DNA of 64,000 nt from Torymus aiolomorphi (taxonomy: Eukaryota; Arthropoda; Insecta; Hymenoptera; Torymidae): positions 39,269,195-39,333,194 of the forward strand of contig CM070876.1 in assembly GCA_036365515.1 (NCBI GenBank), written 5' to 3'. The notes under the pieces were generated by a model that was given only the letters and a program-made list of their open reading frames with translations, was not told the origin of the DNA and made no database searches. The position numbers and the translations under genes are program-made. Each line of letters starts with the position of its first letter. The stretch's first letter is position 1. Shown here in pieces: positions 25,275-38,052 of this stretch.

Positions 25275-25321
25275 GGTTTTTTCACTAATTCAACTTCTAA
25301 AGTTGAATTAGTGAAAAAACC
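25275..25321. repeat. 22-bp-arm hairpin
   Basis: GGTTTTTTCACTAATTCAAC and its complement are separated by three bases. It lies just left of the larger palindrome. Confidence 0.85.
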
Positions 25322-25324
25322 ACT

Positions 25325-25788
25325 AATTTATATCGAAAATTCTAATTAAAAATAAAGGGAAAAATTTCGAAATTTAATAGTTAAAATTTATAATTTTTCG
25401 TTTCAATTAAAAAGGATAGATTATTGACATTTTAAAATTAAAAAAAAATATATACAGCTTAAACACATTTTGCTCTGACAATTAAAAAAAAATGTTACAA
25501 GTCTTCAATCGTAACCATATGTACAATTATGTTTGTCTTAGAGACAAGGTAAAATCAAGTTAGTCTAAAAATTGTTTACAAACATAATTGTACATATGGT
25601 TACGAGTGAAGACTTGTAACATTTTTTTTTAATTGTCAGAGCAAAATGTGTTTAAGCTGTATATATTTTTTTTTAATTTTAAAATGTCAATAATCTATTC
25701 TTTTTAATTGAAAGGAAAAATTATAAATTTTAACTATTAAATTTCGAAATTTTTCCCTTTATTTTTAATTAGAATTTTCGATATAAAT
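25325..25788. repeat. approximately 460-bp near-perfect palindrome
   Basis: The left arm, about 25325-25535, is mirrored at about 25575-25788 with very few mismatches (for example ACAAACATAATTGTACATAT opposite ATATGTACAATTATGTTTGT). The centre is about 40 bp. It has no coding sense and is probably a foldback or MITE of recent origin. Confidence 0.9.
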
Positions 25789-25949
25789 ATTAATAAGTGA
25801 TATTGATATAACAATGAGTTTTTAAGATGGTGTTGGTATTTTTTTCTATTTTACTTCAAGTTAGAAATTATTTTACCTGATGAAAAGAAATTGTCATTTT
25901 CATCTGTAATTTTTTATCTCGATTTAACTGATGGCAAAGAACATATATA

Positions 25950-27072
25950 GGGTGACTTCACCGGTGAATGAACAAATAAGGAAATTGTAATTTTTGTTAT
26001 TCAATTAAGAGTCTTAAAAATGTATTTAAAGTGAAAATCTTTTTTAATTGGTCTTTTAAAATCTTCAAACTTTATGTCAGTGACAAAATTTTAGATGAAG
26101 AATAAAAGTAGAAATTTTGTTTAAAAGAAATCTGTAAATATCTCCTAAAAACCAGTAAATGAACACTTACTTTGTATATGTACTTATGTAAGTTCAGTAA
26201 CAGTAATTTTACAATCTAAATGTTGAAAGTTGACACCAGGATGATAATGATACACTATATGTATTAGAACTAAACATTAAATAATAAACATTATTGATTT
26301 TTCATAGAGTACAGGATGAGGTGCGAATAACGTTCGTTCACTGGGTTGCCGGGATAAAACTCGCGGCCCAGCAAAGAAGTGTTCGTTCGTTCACTAGATT
26401 CGGGAGTATAAAATGAACCAAAGTTGGAACACTTAAATTATATTTAAATAATTAACTTTTTTCTTAAAAATAATGTCGCATCGTCAACTAATAAGTATAA
26501 AACTTCATTTAGACGTAAGATTTTAGTACAAAAACTTTCGATTTAAAAAAAATTTCAGCATATACCTACAGTGCATCTGCGTCACCCTTATAGCGAATGG
26601 CGTATATTTAATTCTCATCACGGTATCGCAATATTAATAATTTTTTTCAACTAAGGCAATTCATTTCATAGCATGTACACGGAGAGAAAAATTTCAGTAA
26701 AAATTACAAAAAGTTCCGCAATTTTTACTGAACTTTTCGGTACTTTTAAGAGAATTCTCTTAAAATTTACTGAACAGTTCGGTAATTTTTACTGAAAATT
26801 CTATAAAAAGTATAGAAAGTCAAGTAAATCCACTCAGTTTGGCAGTCTGTTACCACAGTACCGAAAAGTTCAGTAAAAATTGCGGAACTTTTTGTAATTT
26901 TTACTGAAATTTTTCTCTCCGTGTACAATATATAACATGAAAGGAAATTTCGCAAAGATTCAAAATCATGATTATATTTGATACACAAAATGTACAAATT
27001 TTACAATTTTAAATATTATATTAAAATATTCATTCACTGGTGACTGTTCCAATGCTGTGTAGTCACCCTACA
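25950..27072. mobile_element. possible element with TAGGGTGACT ends
   Basis: TAGGGTGACTTCACCGGTGA at the left and the inverse of TCACTGGTGACT...AGTCACCCTA at the right suggest terminal repeats around 1.1 kb that contains a nested MITE. The match is imperfect and no ORF supports it. Confidence 0.4.
26678..26923. mobile_element. 246-bp mariner-type MITE with TA flanks
   Basis: The ends CACGGAGAGAAAAATTTCAG and its exact complement are flanked by TA on both sides. The arms continue inward with AATTTTTACTGAACTTTTCGG-like sequence, so nearly the whole element folds. Confidence 0.9.
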
Positions 27073-27536
27073 ACCACGTTAAAAAACGTTATAACTTAAA
27101 ATATTTACAAGGTTTAAAAATTCAGAAGACTATACTTAACAAAGAGTTCGATGAACCATCAGACTACGCGGGTATATACACACCTTATAATAGGACATTT
27201 GGTAGCTGTCGGAGTGCCTCATTCTTGCCTCATGCATGCTCCTATACGTTAGAATACAAAGTTGTTCTACAGTCATTGTTGTAGTGAACGTGTCGTGACC
27301 GGCTACAAAGTTCACGCTACTCATTCATGAGCAGCGATTCGAAGAGGGACGAGCCATATAGACGCGCGGCTTCCGCCAGGGGCCGACAGCTGATTGGGGG
27401 AGGTTGTGCTAAGATAAATAGTTAGAACTGGAGAAGGCAATTTTTGATTTTTCACGATGCCGCTGTCATACTCGTGATCGAATTGGTAGATCAACTTGAG
27501 TAGATCAAGGGTGAAGAGCGAACCTAGTTTACTTAT

Positions 27537-27755
27537 CTAAATTAAATTCAGTGAAAAATCACTATTTTAGAGTGTAAAGTCAAGCACTGTCGAAATAGTG
27601 CATATGTACTCCGAAATATTGTATATACACTGAATTATCAGTATATCCATTGTTTAATAGTATATATGCGCTATTTCAGAATGCATATGCACTATTTCGA
27701 CAGTGCCCGACTTTACACTCTCAAATATAGCGATTTTTCACTGAATTTAATTTAG
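27537..27755. mobile_element. approximately 220-bp hairpin MITE
   Basis: CTAAATTAAATTCAGTGAAA mirrors the right end. Inner arms share GAGTGTAAAGTC and GCACTGTCGAAATAGTGCAT. No ORF. Confidence 0.85.
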
Positions 27756-29103
27756 AGAGTACGGTGCCATACTTACTCAATTGCGAATTTTCGTATTATG
27801 AGCGCTTTTCCAGGTGTGCACCGCTGCAGGTAAACGATGTATCTTGTTATTGCAGCGGTCGACTATGCGTCCACACGCACGGCGCTCCTTTCGTGCAGTT
27901 TCTTCCGCTCTTCCGCTTTCTCAAGAAGGAAGTTTGTAATTTTCAAGAAGCGGGGAAAAAAATTAAAATGTTTAACACAGTCTGATTCATTTATACTTAC
28001 TACAATTTAGTGAATTTTAATTTTTCCCAACAATGACAATGTAAAACAATTATTATTAACATTCATTTTAATTTCTTCCCTACCATCGCCTATGTTTTAC
28101 ATTGAAAATATATTGTTATTATTTATCGTTTGTCAAATTCTGAGAATTGATGGATATAGAGCCAAACTGTACAGATATAACTCCAGGTTAAATTTTCTAC
28201 AGTTCCGTTGAAAAACAGAAGTGAAATTAGAAAAATTAAAAGACATTATGTTGAAATTACCATGATATAATATAACTCCATGACTTTTCAACTTTTATCT
28301 TTGTTTTCTAATAGATTTGTCTAAAATATTCTATATAACGAATTTTCCTAGATAAGGAAATATGAATGTGTTAATCTAAAAATTCGCTTAGAACATTTAA
28401 AATTTTGAAGGGCCGACGATCGGCCGATCAGCTCACGGATATTTAAACTTGATGAGGGTCCTAATCTTCTTCACTGGCCCCGGTCGGTGTCATAAATCGA
28501 TGCTTTACACATTAAGTACAGTCAGGTCTATTAAACTAAGTAATTTATAACCTCATAATCTATTTTCTAATAACCCAAAATATTTTGAAATCCGTATTGG
28601 AGGTATACGTGCGCGGCGCCCGAACACGGGATTTGAATTTCATAACAAAACCCGGAAAAAGTATTTAGTGTCGCCCCTCGCGCATATCTACCGGCCATAT
28701 ATCCACCCGTGCGTAAACACCTGTAGCTCTTTCCCGAGTCCGTGTAATGGGTGTACACGTTGTCCCATTCTCTCGGATGCTAATTGATTTTTAATAGTTA
28801 AAGGTCCATGAGGAGCCGTAAGAAGCGTACCGCCCAGTCAAATTACCGTCTATACCTGCGAGGATCCTCGTTTTCCTCCTGCGATTCAGATAATCTTGCC
28901 TCTCCTGAAATGCCACTTTCACAGGCTGTCCCGCAGCTTCGAAAACAAAGCGGCAGATTCATAGGTGTTGCGTGTGTATACGGAGAATCCGGCGCTAGGT
29001 AGTATACAAGTTGATAGGGGATACTTCGAAGCTGCGTTGCGACCGCCGTGCGTGTCCGTGACTCAACGCGCGCAGGTAGCAAGGAGAACCGGGGCCTCTT
29101 AGA
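27756..29103. other. intergenic, no gene recognised
   Basis: Several short open frames occur, but none shows a domain, splice support or family resemblance. Confidence 0.45.
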
Positions 29104-29882
29104 AGTTGGCACCCCATATAAAAAAACCATCAAATATTATTATATGATTCGATTGCGCGTAAAAAATGATTAATAAAAATGCAAAGTGGACGTTTGCGCG
29201 TATTTTCGTTTTTAGATAATAAAACAAAAACGTTCGAGTGCTAGAAAAATTAAGTTTTAATTTTTCCATAGAAAAATTGATAATGAGACAATTGTTTCAA
29301 TGGTAATCAATAGTTTGCAACACGCTCAAACAACACCCGTAATTAGTTTTGCAATAGACCTAATATTTATATAATTATCAAATCGGTACTTTTAAAGAGA
29401 TATAGTCTCTTTCACCAGAGTCTAGACAACATTACTATAAAGAAATAATATCCCTCTCTGCGTGGACAGTATTAAAGAGTCGCTAACAAGAGGAATATTA
29501 TTTCTTTAGTCCACGGACCGCAGTGTCTAACTCTCGATTCACACGCATGCGCATGATCAAATACGTGAGTACGAGTCAGTGCGTGATTGAGAATTTGAAA
29601 CTTTTTTTATTGCATAAATATTTGGCCTATGATAAAACTAATTACAGGTGCTGTTTGCGCGTGTTGAAAACTATCAATTATCATTGAAACAATTGTCGTA
29701 TTATCAATTTTTCTATGATAAAATTAAAACTTTTAATTTTTCTAGCACCCGAACGTTTTTTTCATTATCCAAAAAACGAAAATACGCGCAAACGTCTACT
29801 TTGGATTTTTATTAATCATTTTTTACGCGCAATCGAATCATATAATAATATTTGATGGTTTTTTTTATATGGGGTGCCAACT
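29104..29882. mobile_element. approximately 780-bp foldback element upstream of ZNF367
   Basis: Arms of about 250 bp (29104-29360 and 29630-29882) begin with AGTTGGCACCCCATAT and share TATTATATGATTCGATTGCG and AATACGCGCAAACGT blocks in inverse. An inner hairpin (AAAGAAATAATAT against ATATTATTTCTTT) lies near 29440-29515. The right end is about 440 bp from the ZNF367 start codon. Confidence 0.85.
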
Positions 29883-30324
29883 TGTAGGAGCTCTGCCGCG
29901 GCTCTTGCGTGAACGCGCGCGAGCGAGAAGGAGCGGGAGACAGAGGGAGACGCGTGCTCGCATACTTTCGACCCGCCCGAAATGGGCCAATGGTCGCGCG
30001 GCGAGCCATCCCCGCCGCTCGCGCCTGCGCAGCTGCCGGCCCGTGCGGGAGAAGCGCACTTTTGGCGGTTAATCAGTCGCACGCGGCGAGTCGTCGAGTC
30101 CGTTAGCTGTGCTACCTTCCTCGTGTTCAGTCCTGCATTTTCGGCCCAAGTATCGGCGTAAATCGCGCGCATCCTGCGAGTGCATGTGTGAGAGGACAAT
30201 TCTCGAGCAGTGCGCTACCTCGTGTGTACCAGGCGGCGAGCCCCCCGTCTCGCCGCGTCCCTGAGCTGTGCCCATAGCAGAGCAGCAGCCCCTGGGCGGC
30301 TTTAGCGGCAGCAGCAGCGGCAGC
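29883..30324 (+). promoter_or_regulatory. GC-rich 5' region of ZNF367
   Basis: GC content rises sharply right after the foldback end, and the stretch leads to the ATG at 30325. It probably holds the promoter and 5' UTR. A GTG-initiated in-frame extension exists but the ATG in AGCATGG is the reasonable start. Confidence 0.45.
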
Positions 30325-33300
30325 ATGGAGCTGCTCACGCCGAAGCGCAACAGCCAGCCGGCGAGCGAGCTGCCGATGGGCAGCCCACCCATGTGCGACA
30401 CGACCTACTACCCGTGGAACTGGGGCGAGGAGGCGGGCAACGTCAACCTCAGCCCCGGCAGCTCCTGCTCCTCGCCGGAGTACGGCGGCGGCGGGGGTGA
30501 CGGTGCCGGTCCCGGGCAGCGCTCCGAGGCGCGGGTGCAGCGGACGAGCGCCTCCGGGCACCGGGCCTCATCCTCGGAGTCGCACAGGCGCGGCCGGCCC
30601 CGAGCGGATGCGCTCACCAACCTCATGATGCAGGGCAGCACCTCGCCCTCGAGCATCAAGTGCACCTACTGCAACCGGGTCTTCCCTCGGGAGAAGAGCC
30701 TGCAGGCCCACCTCAGGACCCACACCGGTAAGCCCCCGAAACTTTCATTCATTCTTGTGCGCTTTTCCCGCGTCGCCGACCTTTATTTGGACGGGCGCGC
30801 GCGTGTTGCGCCCACCATGCGAACGGCGCGCGCGAGGCAACATAACCTATCAGTGTTCCCCGCCGCGACACTCGTTCGAAAACCTTCCGTCCTACTTCGG
30901 CGCGCGCTCCGTCTCACTCTCTTTCTCCCTGTCCTTCCCTCAACGGACGAGTGGCGCGACTCCCGGGCTACCGCTCTTTTTCGAGGCTGCGTCTCTTTTT
31001 ACCGCCCCGTCGCATGCATCCATCCATCCCCGCGCCCTTCCGGACTCCGTGTTTTGTGCCCGAAAGTCGCGGGCGGAGCGCATGTGCGAGCGCGCGCGCG
31101 CTGATACAAACTTTTTACGGCGCACGTTGCACACGAGGGACGCGCGTCGATCCCGCGCGCTCTGAGAAAGAGCGAGATGGAGCGAGGAGGACGCGCGAGC
31201 GCGCGCTCACGGAAATTCCAACATGTCCGTTTTGCGCCCCTTGCCCCTTGTGCGTGCCGCGCAGCCGCTCGCTCTATAGGTACACGGGTACACCTACTTC
31301 TGTCCCTTTCTTTCTCGCTCTCACTCTCGCGCGCGCGGCTTTTTACCTACCTTATACTCTCTGTTCAGGAGCCTTTGAAAGAGCCAGGCAAGAGGGAGAG
31401 AGGCAGAGAAAACGGTAGAGCAAGCCCCTGTTGCTCTTTAATCGGGATTCGGGATGGAGAGAGATTTTTGTCGGCTGATCCTAATCCCTTTGTCAACCTA
31501 CAGCTGGTCTCTCTCGCTCTCTTGCTCGCTCGCTCTTTTATTATGCTGTCGTTATGTTTCGTTGCTCAAATTAATATTTTTAGAGACGTATTTTTCAATG
31601 GAGTTTCATGAATTTATAAACAAATTATTGTCGAAAACATTATGGGGATAGAATCAATGACCTTTTGTTTATTACGTAATTCTTTTGTTTGTTAAATAAT
31701 GTTTGCTCACAAAAGCTTATTTGTTTATCCAGAGTAAAAATACAAGTAACTTTCATCTACATGTCCATAATATATAAAATAAAATGATGTTTTTGTAAAG
31801 ATATAAAAATATATTTATGCACAGGTCTGGTACAATTCAATAAACATTAAAAATTGTATTAAATCTTTTGTAAAAAGAGATGTAAAAGTGTACACAAGTT
31901 TTACGCAGAAAAATAATTATACTTGAAACACCAAGTACGTTATTCATTCATAATATGAAGGAATGGATGTCTTTAAATGACTTTATTTTGATGACGTCAC
32001 TACTGAACACGTTGTTAAATCGCTGATCTAAACATTCTGCGCGTCACGTATACAACCATTACAAAGGCAGATGGTAAAAACGTTTATCTTCGCAAGGAAA
32101 TATCAACCCTGCATTATCCCATCGATCTGTTACTTCTTAGTACATTTGTACAAAAAAGCCACCGCTTCAAAATAATGCAATACCGGTGCGCGTCAAGCGC
32201 AACCAAGTACAAAAATGCAGGACACGCGCGCGTCGGTTGCTCCATCTTTGTCGTGCGCTGCCATGTCCTTTTTCTTTCACCGAACCCTGCTCGCGTGTTC
32301 CTCGCGTTCAGTGCGCGTTCTGCTTTGTTTTTGTTTCCATTTTTACTTATTGATTGTTTTTCCTTGTTCGCGGAAAAAAGGGTGAGGGAGATGTATAAAC
32401 GTCTCACTACGATCGTTTTGTTTCTTTTTTTTTTGTGTGTGGGGTTAGTGCACGTAACGAGTGAGTGAGAGGGGCGGGGGGGGGGGGGGTGAAAAGGAAA
32501 ATACTAACCTACGTCACGCACACGTCTTTGTTGGCGTCGCGCACACTTTTCCGGAGACTGTGTCGTTTATGCGTCCTGTGTATATACGATTGATATACTT
32601 TATTCGAGGTAACAAAAGACGGTAGTTTTACGGAAACAATTTTAGTTCATTTGCGAATCATAACTTATCGGTGCGCTGTGATTTTTTCTTGCGTACTATT
32701 ATTGTTTACAATCTTTACTGCTGGCATATTCGCAATCGCAAATGAATATAAAAGCATGTATTTTCAAGATTAGTTCACTGTACATATTTTTTTTTATTAA
32801 AAATTTATGTACATTTTTTCACTTTATCAAAATTAAGACAATCTAACAATTGAATCTATGCCAAGACAAAAACGTTATTGCCTGATACAAAAATTAAAAA
32901 AATTATTTGTTTATTTTTCTCTGAATATTTTGTTTGCATTTATACTATAAATATAATAAATTTTCAAATTATGTATTGATCTGTTAAATATTCAAAGATA
33001 TCTGTATGTTACTGTATAGTACATTTATTTTTGCCATACCCTGCCCGAAAGTACCACTTTTGCTCCCGGCTCAAAAACGCGAATGTGGTATTTTCGGCCC
33101 GGATATGGCGAAAAATAGTATATGCGCTATGGGAGAAAAATTGGCCAGCCCATGCTTGCCTTGCCTTTGGCACGTGTGGCAATTTACACCAATTGTGGAC
33201 TGTCCCAGTTTTTTCCTCCCTAGGTGCATAATATACTATTTTAGTCAAATCAAAGATCATAAAAAGATTAAGTATTTCATATGTTTTTTTTTATTTTTGC

Positions 33301-34429
33301 AGGTGAAAGGCCTTATCCTTGTGATTACCCAGGATGTACAAAAGCTTTTACTCAATCCGGACAACTAAAGACTCATCAGAGGCTTCACACAGGCGAAAAA
33401 CCTTTCCTTTGTACAGAACCTGGTTGTGAAATGCGATTTACACATGCAAATCGACACTGTCCGGATCATCCTTATGCAACTCTTACTCGATCAGATGACT
33501 TTGTTCTAAAACCTGTTTCTGGTAATACAGAGCTTCCACATGATGTGACTAGGTGGCTAGAACGCTATAAAATGGCAAGGGAAAGAGAAGACAGAACACC
33601 CACAAGTAAAAGTGACAGAAAGAAGAAACAATGGAAAAGCAGTGGAGATACTCATAAGAGAATTAAATCTAGAAAGGGTCTTGTTATGGATGCAGTAGTG
33701 GAACAAGAAAACCTTGACCGTATACAACAAAGTCAAAGTCATCTGTATTGCAGTGAGAGTCAAGACAGTCAAGATGAAAGTCAAGATGAAGACCCGGCAG
33801 AGGCATGTGCGATACTCCAAACATCTGAAGATGAGGAAGCAACAGGAATGAAGTTACCCGTTACTCCATTGAGAAGGCCACTTGATAGATTACAGCCCAA
33901 AAAACGATGGTTAAGAGAAGCATGTCTGGAACAGCAATTAGCTAAACCTTTAAGGTGGGACATAAATCCCACAAACAATTGTCATCGAATCTCAGAAGAA
34001 TTGAATACATCATCACAATGGTGTCTTTCAGAATCACAAATACCCAGTCTATGTAATAGTATTACAAGGCAAGAGGATGAATTTGCATTAACTAATCCTC
34101 AATTATCAAGTCCCAAAATAAAATCTGAAGACAGAGAAGCAGGACAAATATTTCATACAGAAAATGAAATGAGACCTACAGTTTTAATGCTTGCAGGAAA
34201 AAATCAAACAAAATTGTGTGAAAATGAGATTGGCAACACAGACATAAAAGTAATTGTCGTCAAACAAGAAGAAAGTTCAGTTAAACTGCCTTTACCCGAA
34301 GATAATCAGAAATGGTTAGGTGCTCTCGCGTTAATGGAATTGGCCAAGACACAAGAAGAAGCTGCTCGAGTCCTACAACTCGCTAGGGATTCGAATGTGC
34401 TCACAAGCCCAAATTACACTCATCTTTAG
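30325..34429 (+). CDS. ZNF367: ZNF367 orthologue, C2H2 zinc-finger transcription factor, complete
   Basis: Two coding exons (30325-30727 and 33303-34429) join in the HTGE(R/K)P linker with matching phase, giving 509 residues. Features in order: [18 protein letters not shown] at about 28-45, conserved in animal ZNF367; a [10 protein letters not shown] basic motif; finger 1 with [17 protein letters not shown]; finger 2 with [19 protein letters not shown]; an atypical third finger [18 protein letters not shown]; then [20 protein letters not shown]; a long, poorly conserved Ser/Glu-rich region; and a C-terminal [17 protein letters not shown] helix also found in vertebrate ZNF367. The family is nuclear and linked to cell-cycle gene regulation. 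The protein is longer than the human form because of the middle region. The 2.6-kb intron carries a hairpin repeat. Confidence 0.93.
33012..33242. mobile_element. GGGCCGAAAATACC-family repeat in the ZNF367 intron
   Basis: It runs from TGTATAGTACATTTATTTTT to GGTGCATAATATACTATTTT. It contains GCCCGAAAGTACCAC and its inverse, and the ATTGGCCAGCCCATG and TTTTTTCCTCCCTAG blocks shared with the copies at 14047 and 46300-46880. It ends about 60 bp before the second ZNF367 exon. Confidence 0.8.
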
Positions 34430-35784
34430 ACTGTGATTGTTTCGACATCTGTTCAAATACTTGTTTTTTGAACAAACTTATTTAGTTAATTGTTGATAAA
34501 TGGTCAATTCGCAGAGCGAAAAAATATTGTATCAATCGTTGCTTCATTGGCCCTTTACAATACAAACAAAACTGTTTTCTTCATCATTGCATAATTTTTT
34601 TTTTCTTTTTGTTTTACTCACTGCAACAGCCTCGCTTGTCTCTTGTATAATACCGCCGTGAAGGGTCTAATGTTATTTGTAAGTTTTATAATTAAGGTTG
34701 AACCTTAAACCTTAATTAATGTTTGTTCGTTATGACTTGGCGTTTCATTACTCTGTCGAGTTACAATAACTAATTGCAAAGTTTCTTTTATATTTAAAAC
34801 GTTAAATTTTTTGATCGATGCCAACAGGAAGATAGAGTTTCATGTATTTTATGTGATCATAACAATAATAATAAGAAATGTAGTGACCAAAAAAGCTTTT
34901 AAGTGCAGCATTTTATTTAAAGAAAAAAGGTACATTTTTAAGTCTCTCACCAAAAAAAAAAGCATGGAGTAGACGATTGTATAATTACTTATTATTGACA
35001 CTCGAGTATTATAAAAATACGACATTGGCGTACAAGAAAGAAGACCTTTGTGTGATAATATGTAAGTAGTAACGAGTACGCCGGTTGTCAAACGATACTG
35101 ACATTAAAAAAATCGAGCTTGTAAAGTATTTAACGGGAACAAAATTAGTCACTATTTATGTAAAGGCGTGTGATAGAAAAAAGTATGCAAGGATTAAAAA
35201 AAAGCTTATAAAAATCGTGAAGCATTTGAGCCTTTGATTATCTTGCTGCGTTGCCTTATCTCTCTTTTAATTTTTTTACGAAATGTACATAATTCTTTAT
35301 TATTTTAATAAAAATCCTAAAAAAACATCAAACCTTATTTCGATCTTATCATACCTTCTTACCCATCAGTTACAGTGCAAATTTTATGCATATTTTATTT
35401 TTCTAAGCTTATAAAATTCGTGATATAATTTAAAATGAAAATTTAAAAAAAATATAATAAACCCGTTATTTAGAATTAAATCTTCACATATTGTCTTTTT
35501 TATACATTGACAAATTGTCATTTTTTATAAATTAATAAATTTAAAATAAAAAAATCTATTCAATGTTTCAGAATTTGAAAGAAATTATCCATTCTATATG
35601 CTTTTTAAAAATTTTATTATGTCATTTTTATTTCACAGCTTCGTTTTTAAAAGTTATTTTGATATACGAGGTAAAAATCATAAATACAAAGTACATTTAA
35701 CATATATATATATATATATATATTATAGTTATTTTTCCGATAAAAATCTTTTTTATCACTTGAATATTAAGCATCTGCATTTAA
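34430..35784 (+). other. ZNF367 3' UTR and AT-rich flank
   Basis: No exon is supported. AATAAA near 35307 is a possible poly(A) signal, and (TA)n runs occur near 35702-35722. The true 3' end cannot be fixed from sequence alone. Confidence 0.4.
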
Positions 35785-35981
35785 GGTGATGCGATACCCA
35801 CGCTATTACTCAAAATTGGGTTCCCGTTTTTCTCATTCAATTTTTAATTTTAAGGAAAAAACTCTGATACGTTATAGTTCTTTATTAAACTTAAAACATG
35901 TCAGTTTTTTTAAAAAAGTTTAAAATTGAAGGAGAAAAACGGGAACCCAGAATTGAGTAATAGTGTGGATATCACATCACC
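35785..35981. mobile_element. 197-bp MITE flanked by TTAA
   Basis: GGTGATGCGATACCCACGC and its near complement at the right end are each flanked by TTAA, the target-site duplication of piggyBac-type elements. The arms carry GGGTTCCCGTTTTTCTC and its complement. A half copy is at 6575-6674. Confidence 0.85.
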
Positions 35982-36069
35982 TTAATTATGAAAAGATATT
36001 TTGTATGAGCTTTAATCCTATACAGAATAAGCTCATTTACAATTTCAATAATTGTATTTGTAATAATAG

Positions 36070-36770
36070 ATTAGTATTTTTCCACACTAGTGCAATAAAA
36101 ATGATTCTTGCACGAGTGTGAGTTTGTCGTCATACTCGTGAGAATCATTTTTATCCAGTGTACCGAACATTATTTTTTGACACTTCGTACGTAAAGCTCG
36201 ATTTCTCACACACTTAAATAAAAAAGCATGCGCTAAATCAAGCTTTGCACACGTCATGTCAAAAACTACGGTTCAATACACGAGCAAGAAAATGATTTTA
36301 TCCTTGTGCGGCCTTTTAACCCTCGCTTTGCTCGGGCGTAAACGTCAGCACAAGGATAAAATCACTTTTTTGACACTCCTTGCGTAAAATGCTATTTCTG
36401 CATCTTGTAAACGTAAGCGTGCGTAAATATGGTATTTTACGCACGAAGTTTCAAATAGTACATTTCGATACTAGTGCGAGGATTTGATTTTCCCCTCGTG
36501 TGACTGTTTACACCCGAGCGAAGCGAGGGTGAAAAGGTCACACGAGGAGAAAATCAACTTCTTACACAAGTGTCGAACCGTATTTTTTGACACGACGTGC
36601 GAGAAGTGAGATTTTTGCACGCATCGTTTAACGCAGCGTGCGAGAAATCGAACTTCTCGCACGGAGTTTCAAAAAAGATATTTTCCACACGTCGTATTAA
36701 AAAGTTCTGTACGATACATGTGCTTTCTACTTTCCCGCACTAGTATCGTAATGTACTATTATTTTAAGAA
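36070..36770. repeat. nested palindromic repeat cluster
   Basis: Successive inverted pairs include AATGATTCTTGCACGAGTGT with its inverse, GATTTTATCCTTGTGC with its inverse, CCCTCGCTTTGCTCGGG and CACCCTCGCTTCGCTCGGGT. Ends like AATAGTACATTTCGATACTA and TAGTATCGTAATGTACTATT resemble those at 22.3-23.8 kb. No coding potential. Confidence 0.75.
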
Positions 36771-38052
36771 CAAAACCTCTTTGTAAAATTTTAATTTTGT
36801 AATAATATATATTTAATGAATCATTTAAAGAAAGAAATTTGCATTGAAAGATTCATAATGTTTACAAAAATTTATTACACAAATGCGCTTTGTACTTCAA
36901 AGTGGATATTTAAATATTAGGCAAGTAAAATTGTAACAGATACACATAGGTATTTACATTATGTGATTAAAATTTATTATATGTACTTTTACGCTATTAA
37001 GTAACTTATTCTATTGTATAAAAATGCTTAAAAAGTGTTTTTACATACCTACACATTTACTTTTTATCACTTTTATTCAATTTATTACATCTTTGATATT
37101 TTTAAGCATTTTTTAATAAGTATATAAATGTTATCAATCTCGCTATTTTTAATTACTATATCAAAAGAATAAATAATAGGTATTTTTAGGAAAGTATTGA
37201 ATGAAAAATAAATTTTAAAATGACAATTTATTTGTGAAAATGACAATGTTTTATTATTACACTTTTTAGTAAAACCCGCGATGTAAAAACATCGATCAAA
37301 TTTGAAAATATAAAATCGCGATGCATTATAGCAACTGAATAATTTATTCAACATTTCAGTACCGTGCTGAGCCAAATAATTTATCCTATAAACTCTTCGG
37401 TGCCGGCACGCCAAGAAAAAATTGAATTTACAAAAGTCCTATTCAAAAAAAAAAAAAAAAAAAATTAATATGCAGCCTACAATTGTTTCATGGAGAAATT
37501 AAAACCGTACATAAAATAGTTCGGATTGTGAAATTTCTCTCAAGTTCGAATTATTAAATGAGTCTAGTAAAATTACTTAAGCGATAGAGGAAACAGGAAA
37601 AGGCCGGGATCTCGACAGAAACGTGAAATCGTGCGCTGTCACTATTTACAATGTCGACTTAGAAATAAAAAAAAAAAAAAAAAAAAAAAAAAAACGACAG
37701 TATGGAACTTCGTCTTGGAAGCTCGGCGCTCTTAAATCTATCTTAACATTAAAAAATTAATGTATGAAATTCCGTAGTTCTGTTTCTCTTGAAAAATTGA
37801 CCTTCCTGTGAAACGTAACGCCGAAATTGGCGTACGAATTTCTGTTGCTAGGATAATCGACAGCTGTTTGGATTTGATACTTGTATCTGTACTTCATGTC
37901 TGCATTGGAGCTGTGAGCATTTATAACTAAACTAACATTAATCATTAATACAGAGATAGAAGCCCCAAGCAACATTTTTTTAAAAGATCCTTTATCACGA
38001 TTGTCCTTTTTATGATTCTGTGCTGATTGGTGAACGTAAAATAATCAAAATT
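36771..38052. other. AT-rich SET 3' side; poly(A) tracts; one weak small ORF
   Basis: A tracts lie near 37447-37463 and 37670-37693. A 72-residue minus-strand frame (37757-37975) starts MLLGASISVLMINVSLVINA, which resembles a signal peptide, but it has no homologue I recognise and lies in the probable 3' UTR of SET. Otherwise nothing is supported. Confidence 0.35.

Noticed and set aside
30728..31611. Arg/Ser-rich open frames after the first ZNF367 exon
   Set aside because: Intronic read-through and overlapping CpG-rich low complexity; the donor GTAAGC at 30728 and in-phase acceptor at 33303 explain the gene.
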